Source of the DNA: Herbinix hemicellulosilytica
GTDB lineage: Bacteria; Bacillota; Clostridia; Lachnospirales; Lachnospiraceae
NCBI RefSeq assembly: GCF_002904165.1
Contig: NZ_CVTD020000010.1
Location: 62,001 to 126,000, forward strand
Reading direction: 5' to 3'
DNA: 64,000 nt
The translations under genes and the position numbers were made by a program. Within the stretch, counting starts at the first letter, position 1. Every line of letters begins with the position of its first letter. This document shows positions 54,273-63,617 of the stretch, in pieces. Below the pieces are notes generated by a model. That model saw only the letters and a program-made list of their open reading frames with translations, did not search any database and had not been told where the DNA came from.

Positions 54273-55865
54273 ATGCTTAAAATGAAACCGGCCAAAGTAT
54301 TGCTTCTTATTTTTGTATTTACTCTTGCACTCTACGGATGTAGTGGCAAGAAGGAAGATACAAATAAGAGTAAAACTCCCGCGAATGAGAACTCGTCTTT
54401 CACGGAACCTACGGAGGCGACAGAATCGGAGCCTACCTATGGGGGTTCAATCACAGTAGGTATAACCCAGGATTTGGACGGTCTTGACCCGCACAAGGCA
54501 TTATCGGCAGGAACCAAAGAAGTTTTATTCAATATTTTTGAAGGATTGGTGAAGTTTGATCCTGACGGAAATTTAGTTCCGGCTGTGGCAGAAAGCTATC
54601 AGATTTCAGAAGACGGAATGGTATATACTTTTACCCTTAGGGAAAATGTGAAATTTCATGATGGCAGACTTGTTACAGCTGATGATGTCGTATATTCGAT
54701 AAAGAGAAGCGCCGGTATGCTAGAACCGCAAGATCCAACGGTTATAGTTGAATCGGCGCTTTCTGTTATTTCTGATGTGATTGCAACCGGTGAAAGAACG
54801 GTCGAAATTCGCTTAAAACAGGCAGAAACGGAACTGCTTCCATATTTAACATGTTCAATTGTACCTAAGGATTATGAGGGTCTGAATACCAAACCGATCG
54901 GTACGGGGCCTTTTAAGTTTGTATCCTATACCCCGCTACAGAGTATCGTCATGGAAAAGAATGAGGAATATTATCTTAAAGGGGTTCCGTATCTTGACCG
55001 GGTTACTTTCAAGATATCATCCAATACGGATGCAGCATTTATGGAACTTCAGGCAGGAAATATAGATATCCTTCCTTATATTACCGATTCACAGGCGTCA
55101 TCGCTTCCTAAAGGATATCATCTTGAATCGGGACCCATGAATCTGATTCAAGGGCTCTTTATAAATAACAAAGTTGCACCTTTTGACAATAAACTGGTAA
55201 GACAAGCCTTATGCTACGCTATAGACCGGCAGGCAGTTATAGATATGGTTGCCGGAGGGCGGGGAAACGTCATAGGTACCAATATGTATCCTGGTTTTAA
55301 GAAATATTATGACGAAAGCCTTGTTAATGTATATCCGTATAACCCGGAAAAAGCTAAGGAATTACTGAATGAAGCTGGATATCCAAACGGTTTTAAATTT
55401 ACTATAATCGTTCCATCAAACTATCAGTATCATGTCGATACCGCCCAGGTTATTGTTGAACAGTTAAAACAGGTTGGAATTACAGCTCAAATTCAGCTGA
55501 TTGAATGGTCCAGCTGGAAGTCTGACGTATATCAAGGACGAAATTACGAGACAACCCTTGTAGGCCTTGCTGCCGAACTGGCACCAAGAAAGGCACTATC
55601 AAGATTCTGTTCGGATGCGAATAATAATTTTATGAACTATATTAATCCTGAATTTGATGCCCTTTACAAACAAGGAGAATTAGAAACCGAAGAAGAAAAA
55701 AAGATTCAGTTGTATAAAAAGATGCAGGCTATGCTTACCAATGATGCTGTTGCCGTATTTATTCAGGATCCGCATCAGATGACTGCTGTAAATGATAAAT
55801 TGGGCGGATATACTTACTATCCGATTTATGTTCAGGATATGGCACGGGTATATTATAAAAAGTAA
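54273..55865 (+). CDS. Oligopeptide ABC transporter substrate-binding lipoprotein
   Basis: A 530-residue OppA/DppA-type (SBP_bac_5) lipoprotein. The lipobox is LYGC (about Cys23). Family sequences: LDGLDPHKALSAGTKEVLFN, FTLRENVKFHDGRLVTADDV, YSIKRSAG, IGTGPFKFV, RQALCYAIDRQAVIDMV. It captures peptides or similar solutes outside the cell for the permeases encoded downstream. GAGGAGTGAGATT fixes ATG 54273. The 240-base gap to the permease genes contains two hairpins that may let the binding protein be made in excess. Confidence 0.94.
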   Translation: MLKMKPAKVLLLIFVFTLALYGCSGKKEDTNKSKTPANENSSFTEPTEATESEPTYGGSITVGITQDLDGLDPHKALSAGTKEVLFNIFEGLVKFDPDGNLVPAVAESYQISEDGMVYTFTLRENVKFHDGRLVTADDVVYSIKRSAGMLEPQDPTVIVESALSVISDVIATGERTVEIRLKQAETELLPYLTCSIVPKDYEGLNTKPIGTGPFKFVSYTPLQSIVMEKNEEYYLKGVPYLDRVTFKISSNTDAAFMELQAGNIDILPYITDSQASSLPKGYHLESGPMNLIQGLFINNKVAPFDNKLVRQALCYAIDRQAVIDMVAGGRGNVIGTNMYPGFKKYYDESLVNVYPYNPEKAKELLNEAGYPNGFKFTIIVPSNYQYHVDTAQVIVEQLKQVGITAQIQLIEWSSWKSDVYQGRNYETTLVGLAAELAPRKALSRFCSDANNNFMNYINPEFDALYKQGELETEEEKKIQLYKKMQAMLTNDAVAVFIQDPHQMTAVNDKLGGYTYYPIYVQDMARVYYKK

Positions 55866-55909
55866 TATTATCGATTATTCTTATAATGGTCTAATAAATG
55901 GTTATATAA

Positions 55910-55980
55910 AAGCAGATCTGCTTATATGTCAGCAAAGAAGATAATCCACAGGAAATTCTTTTAAAGTTTCCTGTGGATTA
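55910..55980 (+). promoter_or_regulatory. Two hairpins between binding-protein and permease genes
   Basis: AAGCAGATCTGCTT (55910-55923) is a perfect palindrome; TAATCCACAGGAAA (55942-55955) pairs with TTTCCTGTGGATTA (55967-55980), 14 bp. Neither has a clean T run, so partial termination or mRNA end protection is likely. Confidence 0.65.
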
Positions 55981-56105
55981 AACCTGTAATTTAGAAAATA
56001 ATATCCTATTATATTTAGAAATTAATAAATCCTACTATAAAGATAAAATTATAAATACAATTTAAAAAGTAAAATTATATTTAAATTAAGGAGGTGAAGG
56101 TACGG

Positions 56106-57053
56106 ATGAAGTATACTTTAAAAAAATTAGCTACTCTCATAGTGTCACTGCTTATTACTTCCGTTCTGACCTTCACAGCTTTTCAGATAATTCCGGGTGA
56201 CAGTGCTTTAAATGCCCTTGGTATGGATGCAACAAAAGAGCAATTGGAAAGATACCGGGAAGAGATGGGGCTTAATAAAAGCCTTCCCGTTCGATACATT
56301 AACTGGCTAAAAGGAGCATTGAAAGGGGATTTCGGTTACTCAACCCAGTACCAGATGCAAATGAAAGTCAGTACATTAATAAAAAATCGTTTGACCGTAA
56401 CTTTTTGGCTGGCAGTAATGTCTTTTTTGCTTATAGTTGTTATCTCTATACCCCTTGGAATTTTTGCTGCCGGTAAAAAGAACGGTATTCCGGATTCTTT
56501 TATTACATTGATTACGCAGATATTTATGTCGGTACCCCCATTTTTTTTGGGTATGCTAATTACTTTGATTTTCGGTATCATATTAAAATGGTTTACTCCG
56601 GGAAGTTACATAAATCCGGGGGAGAACTTCGGACAGTTTTTAAGATTTATGATATTTCCTGCCATTGCGGTGGCAGTCCCTAAGATAGCCATGACGGTGA
56701 AATTCTTACGAAGCTCTTTGCTTAGGGAAATGGAACTTGATTATGTAAGAACGGCTAAAAGCAAAGGTATGACTAAGGCAAGAATTCTTATTAGGCATAT
56801 ACTTAAAAATGCGTTAATTCCTGTAATAACTTTTTTGGCCATGATGTTAGCTGATATACTGGCAGGAGCCATTCTTGTGGAACAGGTATTTAACCTTCCC
56901 GGTCTTGGCCGCTTGCTGGTATCATCCATCTCAAACAGGGATTATGCAGTTGTACAGGCCATTATCCTTTATATCGTATCCGTAGTAATAATTATTAATT
57001 TTATTGTTGATCTAATTTATCAATGGATTGACCCCAGAGTCAAAAGAGATTAG
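56106..57053 (+). CDS. Oligopeptide ABC permease, DppB/OppB type
   Basis: A 315-residue membrane protein with six segments and the OppB/DppB N-terminus (LITSVLTFTAFQIIPGD). The EAA coupling loop RTAKSKGMTKARILIRHILK (about 215-234) contacts the ATPase. The start is ATG 56106, set by GGAGGTGAAGG just upstream; the in-frame GTG at 56094 lies in that site. It forms the channel with the next gene product. Confidence 0.94.
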   Translation: MKYTLKKLATLIVSLLITSVLTFTAFQIIPGDSALNALGMDATKEQLERYREEMGLNKSLPVRYINWLKGALKGDFGYSTQYQMQMKVSTLIKNRLTVTFWLAVMSFLLIVVISIPLGIFAAGKKNGIPDSFITLITQIFMSVPPFFLGMLITLIFGIILKWFTPGSYINPGENFGQFLRFMIFPAIAVAVPKIAMTVKFLRSSLLREMELDYVRTAKSKGMTKARILIRHILKNALIPVITFLAMMLADILAGAILVEQVFNLPGLGRLLVSSISNRDYAVVQAIILYIVSVVIIINFIVDLIYQWIDPRVKRD

Positions 57054-57064
57054 AGCAGGGTAGA

Positions 57065-57880
57065 GTGAAGAAGATGGTAAAAATAAAAGGGAAGACCTAC
57101 CATTTAAATTATATATTGGGCTTGGTTATAACATCTTTAGTGCTTTTAATTGTTATTATAGGCTTTTTTTATACTCCTTATGACCCAAATACAATGAATG
57201 CAGCCTTGAAAAATTCTCCTCCGAGCCTTATGCATCCACTTGGAACCGATAATTTTGGCAGAGATATTTTAAGCCGTGTTATGGTTGGAGCAGGAACCAC
57301 ATATGTAATAGCCGTTTCAATAGTACTTATAGGGGCATTCTTTGGAACCGTAGTCGGAGCCCTGACAGGATATTTCGGCGGATGGTTAGATGAAGTAATA
57401 ATGAGGTTTAATGATGTTTTAACCGCAATTCCGAGTATTTTGCTTGCACTGGTATTTGTAAGTATTTTTGGGACGGGAACATATAATATTATCTTTGCTC
57501 TGGGAATTTTATTTGTCCCCAGTTATGCCCGTGTGATAAGAAGTGAGTTTATTGTCCTAAGGGAAAGGGATTTTGTAAATAACGCAAAACTTATGGGGGC
57601 GGGTAGCCTGCGGATTATGTTTATTCACATACTGCCCAATACCAGGAATGTTTTGATACCTGCTCTTTTAATCGGATTTAATAATGCCGTGCTAGCCGAA
57701 GCAGGCCTAAGTTATCTGGGGCTTGGTGTACAACCCCCTCAGGCAAGCCTTGGACGTATGCTGTCAGAAGCTCAAAGTTATCTTTTGGATTCTCCGTGGT
57801 ATGCATTGGCTCCGGGATTAATGATAATCCTGACAGTCCTCGGTTTTAGCCTCATCAGTGGAGGAATGGGAAATGACTAA
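57065..57880 (+). CDS. Oligopeptide ABC permease, DppC/OppC type
   Basis: A 271-residue permease. HPLGTDNFGRDILSRVMVGA is the OppC/DppC signature; the EAA loop is NNAKLMGAGSLRIMFIHILP; GLGVQPPQASLGRMLSE near the end is typical. A GTG at 57065 or an ATG at 57074 may be the start. The end overlaps the ATPase gene by 8 bases. Confidence 0.94.
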   Translation: MKKMVKIKGKTYHLNYILGLVITSLVLLIVIIGFFYTPYDPNTMNAALKNSPPSLMHPLGTDNFGRDILSRVMVGAGTTYVIAVSIVLIGAFFGTVVGALTGYFGGWLDEVIMRFNDVLTAIPSILLALVFVSIFGTGTYNIIFALGILFVPSYARVIRSEFIVLRERDFVNNAKLMGAGSLRIMFIHILPNTRNVLIPALLIGFNNAVLAEAGLSYLGLGVQPPQASLGRMLSEAQSYLLDSPWYALAPGLMIILTVLGFSLISGGMGND

Positions 57881-59576
57881 TTATGAAACACTTTTAAGCG
57901 TGGAAAATTTGTCCGTTGGAGTTTCAGATAAAAGAAAAATTAATACCGTAATAGATAATATTTCATTTGAGGTTAAAAAGGGAGAAATAATTGGAATTGT
58001 AGGAGAATCGGGGTCGGGTAAAACTATGACTGCCCTGTCGGTAATAGGGCTTCTTCCTCCGTCTGTCAAAATACTAAGCGGAAAAGTAAATTTTCACGGA
58101 AAAAATCTTCTTACCATAGAAGATAAGGAATTTCGCAGGCTTAGGGGAAGCGAAATATCAATGGTTTTTCAGGATTCTATGACATCCTTTAATCCGCTTT
58201 TAACCATAGGTGCTCAGGTAGAGGAAATGCTAAGGCTACATTCCAAATATGAAAAAGAAGAATATAAAGCTTTAACTATTGAAGCTTTAGCTGAAGTGGG
58301 TTTATCAAAACCACAGGAAATATATCAAAAATATCCCCATCAGCTATCCGGCGGAATGCGCCAGAGAGCAATGATAGCTATGGCCATGATTACCCGGCCG
58401 AAACTGGTTATTGCGGATGAACCTACGACTGCCCTTGACGTTACGACACAGAGCAAAATTCTTGGGCTGCTGAAAAAAATGAACGAAAAACATGGTACAA
58501 GTATTATCCTGATTTCGCATGATCTTAGGGTAATTCAAAGCATTTGCGACAGAGCTATTGTTATGAAAGACGGTAAGATAGTAGAAGCAGGACCGACCCA
58601 GGAGTTATTTTCTGATCCCGAAAATGAGTATACAAAAAAGCTTCTTGCCGCAATTCCCGTACCGTTTTCCAAAAACAGTATCATGTCAAAAGATATTCAA
58701 AATGAAATCTTTATCAGGAATTTGGAAAGAAATGAGAATACGTTAAAAAAAGACATACCTGACCCGGCAGAGCAGAAAAACAGACAAGATGACATACTTA
58801 TGATTAAGAATCTTAATGTATTTTACAGCGAAAATGGCAAAAGACTGCTTGGAAAAAGAAGCAGGAAACAGGTAATTCATAATATGACTTTTTCGGTGAA
58901 ACAGGGAGAAACTCTAGGTATAGTAGGGGAAAGCGGAAGCGGAAAATCAACGCTGGCAAAGGCTATTGTCGGACTTAATAAAGAAATTGAAGGTATTATA
59001 AATATCAATGATGGGGCTACCGAAGGGTTAGTATCTTTTTTGTCAAAGCCGCAGATGGTTTTTCAGGACCCATACGGAAGTTTAAATCCGACAAAAAAAA
59101 TCGGATGGATTTTGGAAGAACCTTTAAAACTTCAGACGAAGCTTAAGAAAAAAGAACGATTAGCAAAAGTTAATGAAATTATCCGTGAAGTAGGGCTTTC
59201 AACAGAGCATTTAAAACGGTACCCTTCTCAGTTAAGCGGCGGACAAAGGCAAAGAGTAGCCATTGCTGCAGCCCTTATTGTTAATCCAAAGCTGGTTATC
59301 CTGGATGAGCCTGTATCATCACTGGATGTTACCATTCAGGCACAAATACTTCGTTTGCTTAAAGACCTGCAAAAAAAATATAATCTGACTTATGTTTTTA
59401 TTTCTCATGATTTAAATGTAATCTTTCAGATTTGCGACCGGGTTTGTGTCGTATATCAGGGTGAAATTGTGGAGATGAAAGAAGCCAAGGAGTTATTTTT
59501 CTGTCCTGACCATGAGTACACGAAAGAACTGCTCAAATCGGCAATGCTGATATCAAAAAATTGCTGTCATATATAG
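57873..59576 (+). CDS. Oligopeptide ABC transporter: fused DppD-DppF double ATPase
   Basis: A 567-residue protein with two complete ATPase domains in one chain. Domain 1 (about 1-255): GESGSGKTMTALSVIGLLPP, signature LSGGMRQRAMIAMAM, VIADEPTTALDV, ISHDL. Domain 2 (about 310-560): GESGSGKSTLAKAIVGL, LSGGQRQRVAIAAALI, LVILDEPVSSLDV, ISHDL. Opp/Dpp systems usually encode these as two genes; fused forms such as GsiA/YejF occur. ATG 57873 follows GGAGG at 57860-57864 and overlaps the permease stop. The fused form forces a 1:1 ratio of the two half-sites. Substrate: peptides or glutathione-like compounds. Confidence 0.94.
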   Translation: MTNYETLLSVENLSVGVSDKRKINTVIDNISFEVKKGEIIGIVGESGSGKTMTALSVIGLLPPSVKILSGKVNFHGKNLLTIEDKEFRRLRGSEISMVFQDSMTSFNPLLTIGAQVEEMLRLHSKYEKEEYKALTIEALAEVGLSKPQEIYQKYPHQLSGGMRQRAMIAMAMITRPKLVIADEPTTALDVTTQSKILGLLKKMNEKHGTSIILISHDLRVIQSICDRAIVMKDGKIVEAGPTQELFSDPENEYTKKLLAAIPVPFSKNSIMSKDIQNEIFIRNLERNENTLKKDIPDPAEQKNRQDDILMIKNLNVFYSENGKRLLGKRSRKQVIHNMTFSVKQGETLGIVGESGSGKSTLAKAIVGLNKEIEGIININDGATEGLVSFLSKPQMVFQDPYGSLNPTKKIGWILEEPLKLQTKLKKKERLAKVNEIIREVGLSTEHLKRYPSQLSGGQRQRVAIAAALIVNPKLVILDEPVSSLDVTIQAQILRLLKDLQKKYNLTYVFISHDLNVIFQICDRVCVVYQGEIVEMKEAKELFFCPDHEYTKELLKSAMLISKNCCHI

Positions 59577-59764
59577 AAACTAAAGATAAATTATTAGAAA
59601 CGGAAAAAAATAAAATAATATGGAAAACAATAGAAATAACGCTGAATTATGTAATATCATTAAAGATAAAATAGGGAGTTGGTCAAGTGTAAGCTGTTAA
59701 TGAAACTGACTTGCTAAACTTATTAGTATTTATGCTTATGAGTGATTACCCATAATATTTTAAT

Positions 59765-60211
59765 CTAATCCGGATATTCCGGAATCCGGCACAGCATGGT
59801 CCAACTGCAATCGCCGCATATTTCTTCTCTTTTTCCGGGAAGGATTATGTTATGCAATATCAGGTTGCGAAGTTCCTGATAGGGTAAGATATCTCCGTCG
59901 GATAAATTGCACCTTAATAATACCTGGCTGTCGTAATATGAAACTTTTTCCTCGGTAGTACATCTATTATTTATATTATTCGGACATTTAAAGCAGATTG
60001 CATCAGCTTTGCCTGTAATTAGGATATGGGGATTGTTGTCCAGTATATTTTTAAAATCAGTCATATTTTTTACAAATTCGCTGCTATAACCTTTCCCTTT
60101 AAAATAGAACATGCAAAGTCCATGATGGGCTCTTATTTTGCATATATTATCTTTTTGAAATGAATTTTGGCAAAATTCGCAGTTTATATTTTTTGACCTA
60201 ATAGATATCAC
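59765..60211 (-). CDS. DUF1284-type cysteine-rich protein
   Basis: A ~146-residue protein of the DUF1284 family: IRAHHGLCMFYFKGKGYSSEF, ICFKCPNNINNRCTTEE and CGDCSWTMLC, altogether ten or more cysteines that may hold an Fe-S cluster or zinc. Function unknown. An N-terminal CEFCQNSF extends it beyond the core. The frame opens at GTG 60211, which lies inside the AGAGGTG ribosome site; ATT at 60202 is at ideal distance and may be the true, rare start. Convergent with the dpp operon. Confidence 0.8.
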   Translation of the reverse strand: MISIRSKNINCEFCQNSFQKDNICKIRAHHGLCMFYFKGKGYSSEFVKNMTDFKNILDNNPHILITGKADAICFKCPNNINNRCTTEEKVSYYDSQVLLRCNLSDGDILPYQELRNLILHNIILPGKREEICGDCSWTMLCRIPEYPD

Positions 60212-60336
60212 CTCTAAAGGGAAATTTTAATTGTTAAAAATGATATTTCAAACAGGAAAATACCATATGCAAAACAGACTGTCAACTGATATAATGAAAT
60301 AGGTTGACATTTTTTTATGTAAGGAAGGCTGGTTTG

Positions 60337-60903
60337 ATGAAAGCACGTGAATTTCTTGAAATATTACATATAGCAGAACGATTGAAAGATACGCTCCGAC
60401 ATTGCACAACATCAAAAGGCAGGGTTGAAAGTGTTGCGGAGCATAGCTGGAGAACCGCACTGATGGCTTTTTTATTAAGAAATGAGTTTCCCGAACTGGA
60501 TATGGATAAGGTTGTAGGAATGTGTCTTATTCATGATTTGGGTGAATGTTTTACCGGTGATATTCCGGTTTTTGAAAAAACGGAAAACGACCGTGAGGAG
60601 GAAGAAGCGTCATTAAATGAATGGATTAAATCTCTTCCGGATGATATTTCGACTCAGCTATCAGAACTTTTTATTGAAATGAATGCTCAAGTAACCAAAG
60701 AAGCCAAACTATATAAAGCACTTGATAAATTGGAAGCACTGATTCAGCACAATGAAGCTCCGATAAGTAGCTGGTCTGAAAATGAGTATGAATTAAATAA
60801 AACATATGCTTTTGATATTGTTAAATTTTCAGATTGGCTTATGACACTGAGAAAAGAGATATTGAATGATACAATGAAAAAGATTGAAACGGATAAATCT
60901 TAA
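60337..60903 (+). CDS. HD-domain hydrolase (YfbR/HDDC2-like 5'-deoxynucleotidase)
   Basis: A 188-residue HD-superfamily phosphohydrolase. Metal ligands: His in VAEHSWR, His-Asp in CLIHDLGE and Asp in ALDKLEAL; DLGECFTGDIP is typical of the YfbR/HDDC2 branch that dephosphorylates (deoxy)nucleoside monophosphates. GGAAGG at 60324-60329 sets ATG 60337. Monocistronic. Confidence 0.9.
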   Translation: MKAREFLEILHIAERLKDTLRHCTTSKGRVESVAEHSWRTALMAFLLRNEFPELDMDKVVGMCLIHDLGECFTGDIPVFEKTENDREEEEASLNEWIKSLPDDISTQLSELFIEMNAQVTKEAKLYKALDKLEALIQHNEAPISSWSENEYELNKTYAFDIVKFSDWLMTLRKEILNDTMKKIETDKS

Positions 60904-61228
60904 ATTATCTTTCTTATACAACGGATAATTGACTATTTGCAGAACGAAAGAAGTGGCAGAAAGCCAATAGGTATTTTAAAAGGATTAACAAAGGATGAAA
61001 AGTTTAAACTTATAATTGCAGCTTGGAACTTAAATTAAATACCCTTGATGTGTAATTGCGGTTACATATCAAGGGTATTTATATATTATTCAATTAAAAT
61101 CATACTTAATAAAATATCTGTTTAATTATCAACACTGAATGAGCAACATCGTCACAATATTTCCATTTTTCAATTTGATTATTGAAAAAGTTACCCATAA
61201 TAGGGGAATATCTTTATTTTTGACACAT
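60904..61228. other. Intergenic region with terminator and a gene scrap
   Basis: An open frame up to 61038 reads LQNERSGRKPIGILKGLTKD then EKFKLIIAAWNLN without a start or ribosome site, probably a gene remnant. A strong terminator follows at 61036-61083. Confidence 0.45.
61036..61083. terminator. Bidirectional terminator
   Basis: AAATACCCTTGATGTGTAA pairs with TTACATATCAAGGGTATTT (one mismatch) around a 6-nt loop. Confidence 0.85.
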
Positions 61229-62416
61229 TTACGAAAGACGTCCTTTAAAATCTTCATACCCGAATGTCTTTATTATTTTTAATCCGTCTTCATCATTATA
61301 AGTTGCAATAGCCGGAAGATTTACACCGTTGAAGGTGTTGTTTTTTACCATGGTGTAGATAGCCATGTCGGTAAATAGGAGGATATCGCCTTCTTTAAGG
61401 GGTTCTTTAAAGGAGTAGTCTCCGATAATATCGCCTGCCAGGCAGGTCAGTCCGCCAAGCCTGTAAATATGAGGATAGTCGCCCGGTTCACCGGCGCCAA
61501 CAATCTTAGGCTTATAAGGCATTTCGATTACATCAGGCATATGGCAGGCTGCAGAGGTATCAAGGATTGCAATGTCAATATTGTTTTTTACAAAATCCAA
61601 AACTCTGGCTGCAAGGTATCCGGCATTTAAAGCTATTGCTTCACCGGGTTCAAGGTAAATTTCTACATTGTACTTATTTTTTATATACATTATACATTCA
61701 ATAAGAGTATCTATATCATAATCAGGCCTGGTTATATGATGGCCGCCTCCGAAGTTTATCCATTTCATTTTCTTTATGTATTTCCCAAACTTCCTGTCCA
61801 CAACTTCAATCGTACGTTTTAAGACATCCGAGTTTTGCTCGCACATGGTATGAAAATGCAGGCCGTCTATACCTGTCAAGTCTTCGTCCCTGAAGTTATC
61901 AATAGTAATACCGAGCCTTGAACCTGCAGCACAGGGATTATAAATTTCGGTTTCAATTTCCGAATACTCCGGGTTTATTCTGAGGCCACATTCAATTTCC
62001 TTTACTGCGGCTTTTATCCTGTCTTTGTATTTTTTCCATTGGGAAAAGGAATTAAAGATTATATGGTCACAGATCTTTATTATTTCATCAAAATCATCTT
62101 CCCTGTAAGCCGGGGCATATATATGGACTTCCTTGCCTTTCATTTCCTCAAAACCCAGCCTTGCTTCAAAAAGGGAACTGGCTGCGGTACCGCTAAGGTA
62201 CCGGCCAATCATGGGATATAATGAGAACATGGAGAAAGCTTTTTGGGCAAGTAAAATTTTGCAGCCTGTCTTATCCATTACATCTTTTAAAATTTTAAGG
62301 TTTTTTTCTAGCAGTCTTTCATCAACTATGTAAATGGGTGTAGGAAGTTTTGATATATCAATACTTAAATTTAAGGTTCTGAAAGTTTCAACATTTCTGT
62401 CCATTTCAAACATCAC
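61229..62416 (-). CDS. nspC: Carboxynorspermidine decarboxylase
   Basis: A ~391-395-residue PLP enzyme of fold III that decarboxylates carboxynorspermidine or carboxyspermidine in the aspartate-semialdehyde route to (nor)spermidine. Visible: the PLP Lys in LLAQKAFSMFSL, HFHTMCEQNSD, NFGGGHHITRPDYD and EPGEA. AAGGTGA (about 62419) is best placed for ATG 62404; starts at 62416 or 62413 are alternatives. It follows the synthase gene with 1 base between stop and the first possible start, a two-gene operon. Confidence 0.93.
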   Translation of the reverse strand: MMFEMDRNVETFRTLNLSIDISKLPTPIYIVDERLLEKNLKILKDVMDKTGCKILLAQKAFSMFSLYPMIGRYLSGTAASSLFEARLGFEEMKGKEVHIYAPAYREDDFDEIIKICDHIIFNSFSQWKKYKDRIKAAVKEIECGLRINPEYSEIETEIYNPCAAGSRLGITIDNFRDEDLTGIDGLHFHTMCEQNSDVLKRTIEVVDRKFGKYIKKMKWINFGGGHHITRPDYDIDTLIECIMYIKNKYNVEIYLEPGEAIALNAGYLAARVLDFVKNNIDIAILDTSAACHMPDVIEMPYKPKIVGAGEPGDYPHIYRLGGLTCLAGDIIGDYSFKEPLKEGDILLFTDMAIYTMVKNNTFNGVNLPAIATYNDEDGLKIIKTFGYEDFKGRLS

Positions 62417-62417
62417 C

Positions 62418-63617
62418 TTAATTAAAAATCTCCGGTGAGAAATCTTCCTTCCAGGGCAGGCCGTTCTTGTTCAATGCATCCATAAAAGGATCGGGATCAA
62501 ATTCTTCCACATTAAATACGCCCGGTTTTTTCCACTTGCCGGTTAAAACCATCATAGCGCCGATCATGGCAGGCACCCCTGCAGTATAGGATACGGCCTG
62601 GGCACCGACTTCCTTGTAGCATTCCTGATGGTCGCAGACATTATATACATAATAATTTCTCGGTTTACCGTCTTTAATCCCTCTGAAAATACATCCGATA
62701 TTAGTTTTACCTTTGGTTCTGGGACCCAAGGTGGCAGGATCGGGAAGTACCGCTTTCAAAAATTGAAGTGGCTGTATCATCTTGCCTTCAAATTCTATAG
62801 GCTCTATCGATGTCATTCCGACATTTTGAAGAACCTGAAGGTGAGTCAGGTATTTTTGTGAGAAAGTCATCCAAAATCTTATTCTTTTTACGTTCTTTAT
62901 GTTTTTTGCCAGGGACTCTATCTCTTCATGGTGAAGAAGATAAATATCCATGTAGCCAATTTCGGGGAAATTGAAAGTCCGTTTTATTTCCAGAGGTTTT
63001 GTTTCAATCCATTTACCGCCTTCCCAGTAGCTTCCGGGAGCAGTTATTTCACGGATATTGATTTCGGGATTGAAGTTGGTGGCAAAAGGATAACCGTGGT
63101 CCCCTGCATTGGCATCCAGAATATCTATGTAATGGATTTCATCAAAGTAATGCTTCTGGGCATAAGCGGTAAATACTCCGGTAACTCCCGGATCAAAACC
63201 GCTTCCCAAAAGGGCTGTAATACCTGCCTTTTCAAATTTTTCTTTGTATGCCCACTGCCATTTGTACTCGAATTTCGGTACTTCAGGTGGCTCGTAATTG
63301 GCGGTATCCACATAGTCCGTCTTTGTTGCAAGGCAGGCTTCCATAATGGAAAGATCCTGATAAGGCAAAGCAACATTTATGACGATATCGGGTCTAAAAC
63401 GGTTAATTAAATTTATTACTTCTTCGGTCTTGTCGGCATCTACCTGGGCAGTATGTACTTTGGTCTTACCTCCATCCAATTCTTTTTTAAGCTCATCGCA
63501 TTTTGACAAAGTCCTGCTGGCTATTATAATTTCTTCGAAAACATCAGGATTTTGTGCACATTTGTGAGCAACAACTCTGCCGACTCCACCGGCTCCGATA
63601 ATTAATGCTTTTCCCAT
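62418..63617 (-). CDS. Carboxynorspermidine synthase (dehydrogenase)
   Basis: A 399-residue saccharopine-dehydrogenase-family protein that condenses aspartate semialdehyde with a diamine using NADPH to give carboxy(nor)spermidine. Rossmann motif IIGAGGVGRVVAHKCA at the N-terminus; GSGFDPGVTGVFTAYAQ, NVCDHQECYKEVGAQAVSYT and GVPAMIGAMM are typical. GGAGG seven or eight bases before the ATG (minus strand). It makes the substrate of the downstream decarboxylase. Confidence 0.93.
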   Translation of the reverse strand: MGKALIIGAGGVGRVVAHKCAQNPDVFEEIIIASRTLSKCDELKKELDGGKTKVHTAQVDADKTEEVINLINRFRPDIVINVALPYQDLSIMEACLATKTDYVDTANYEPPEVPKFEYKWQWAYKEKFEKAGITALLGSGFDPGVTGVFTAYAQKHYFDEIHYIDILDANAGDHGYPFATNFNPEINIREITAPGSYWEGGKWIETKPLEIKRTFNFPEIGYMDIYLLHHEEIESLAKNIKNVKRIRFWMTFSQKYLTHLQVLQNVGMTSIEPIEFEGKMIQPLQFLKAVLPDPATLGPRTKGKTNIGCIFRGIKDGKPRNYYVYNVCDHQECYKEVGAQAVSYTAGVPAMIGAMMVLTGKWKKPGVFNVEEFDPDPFMDALNKNGLPWKEDFSPEIFN

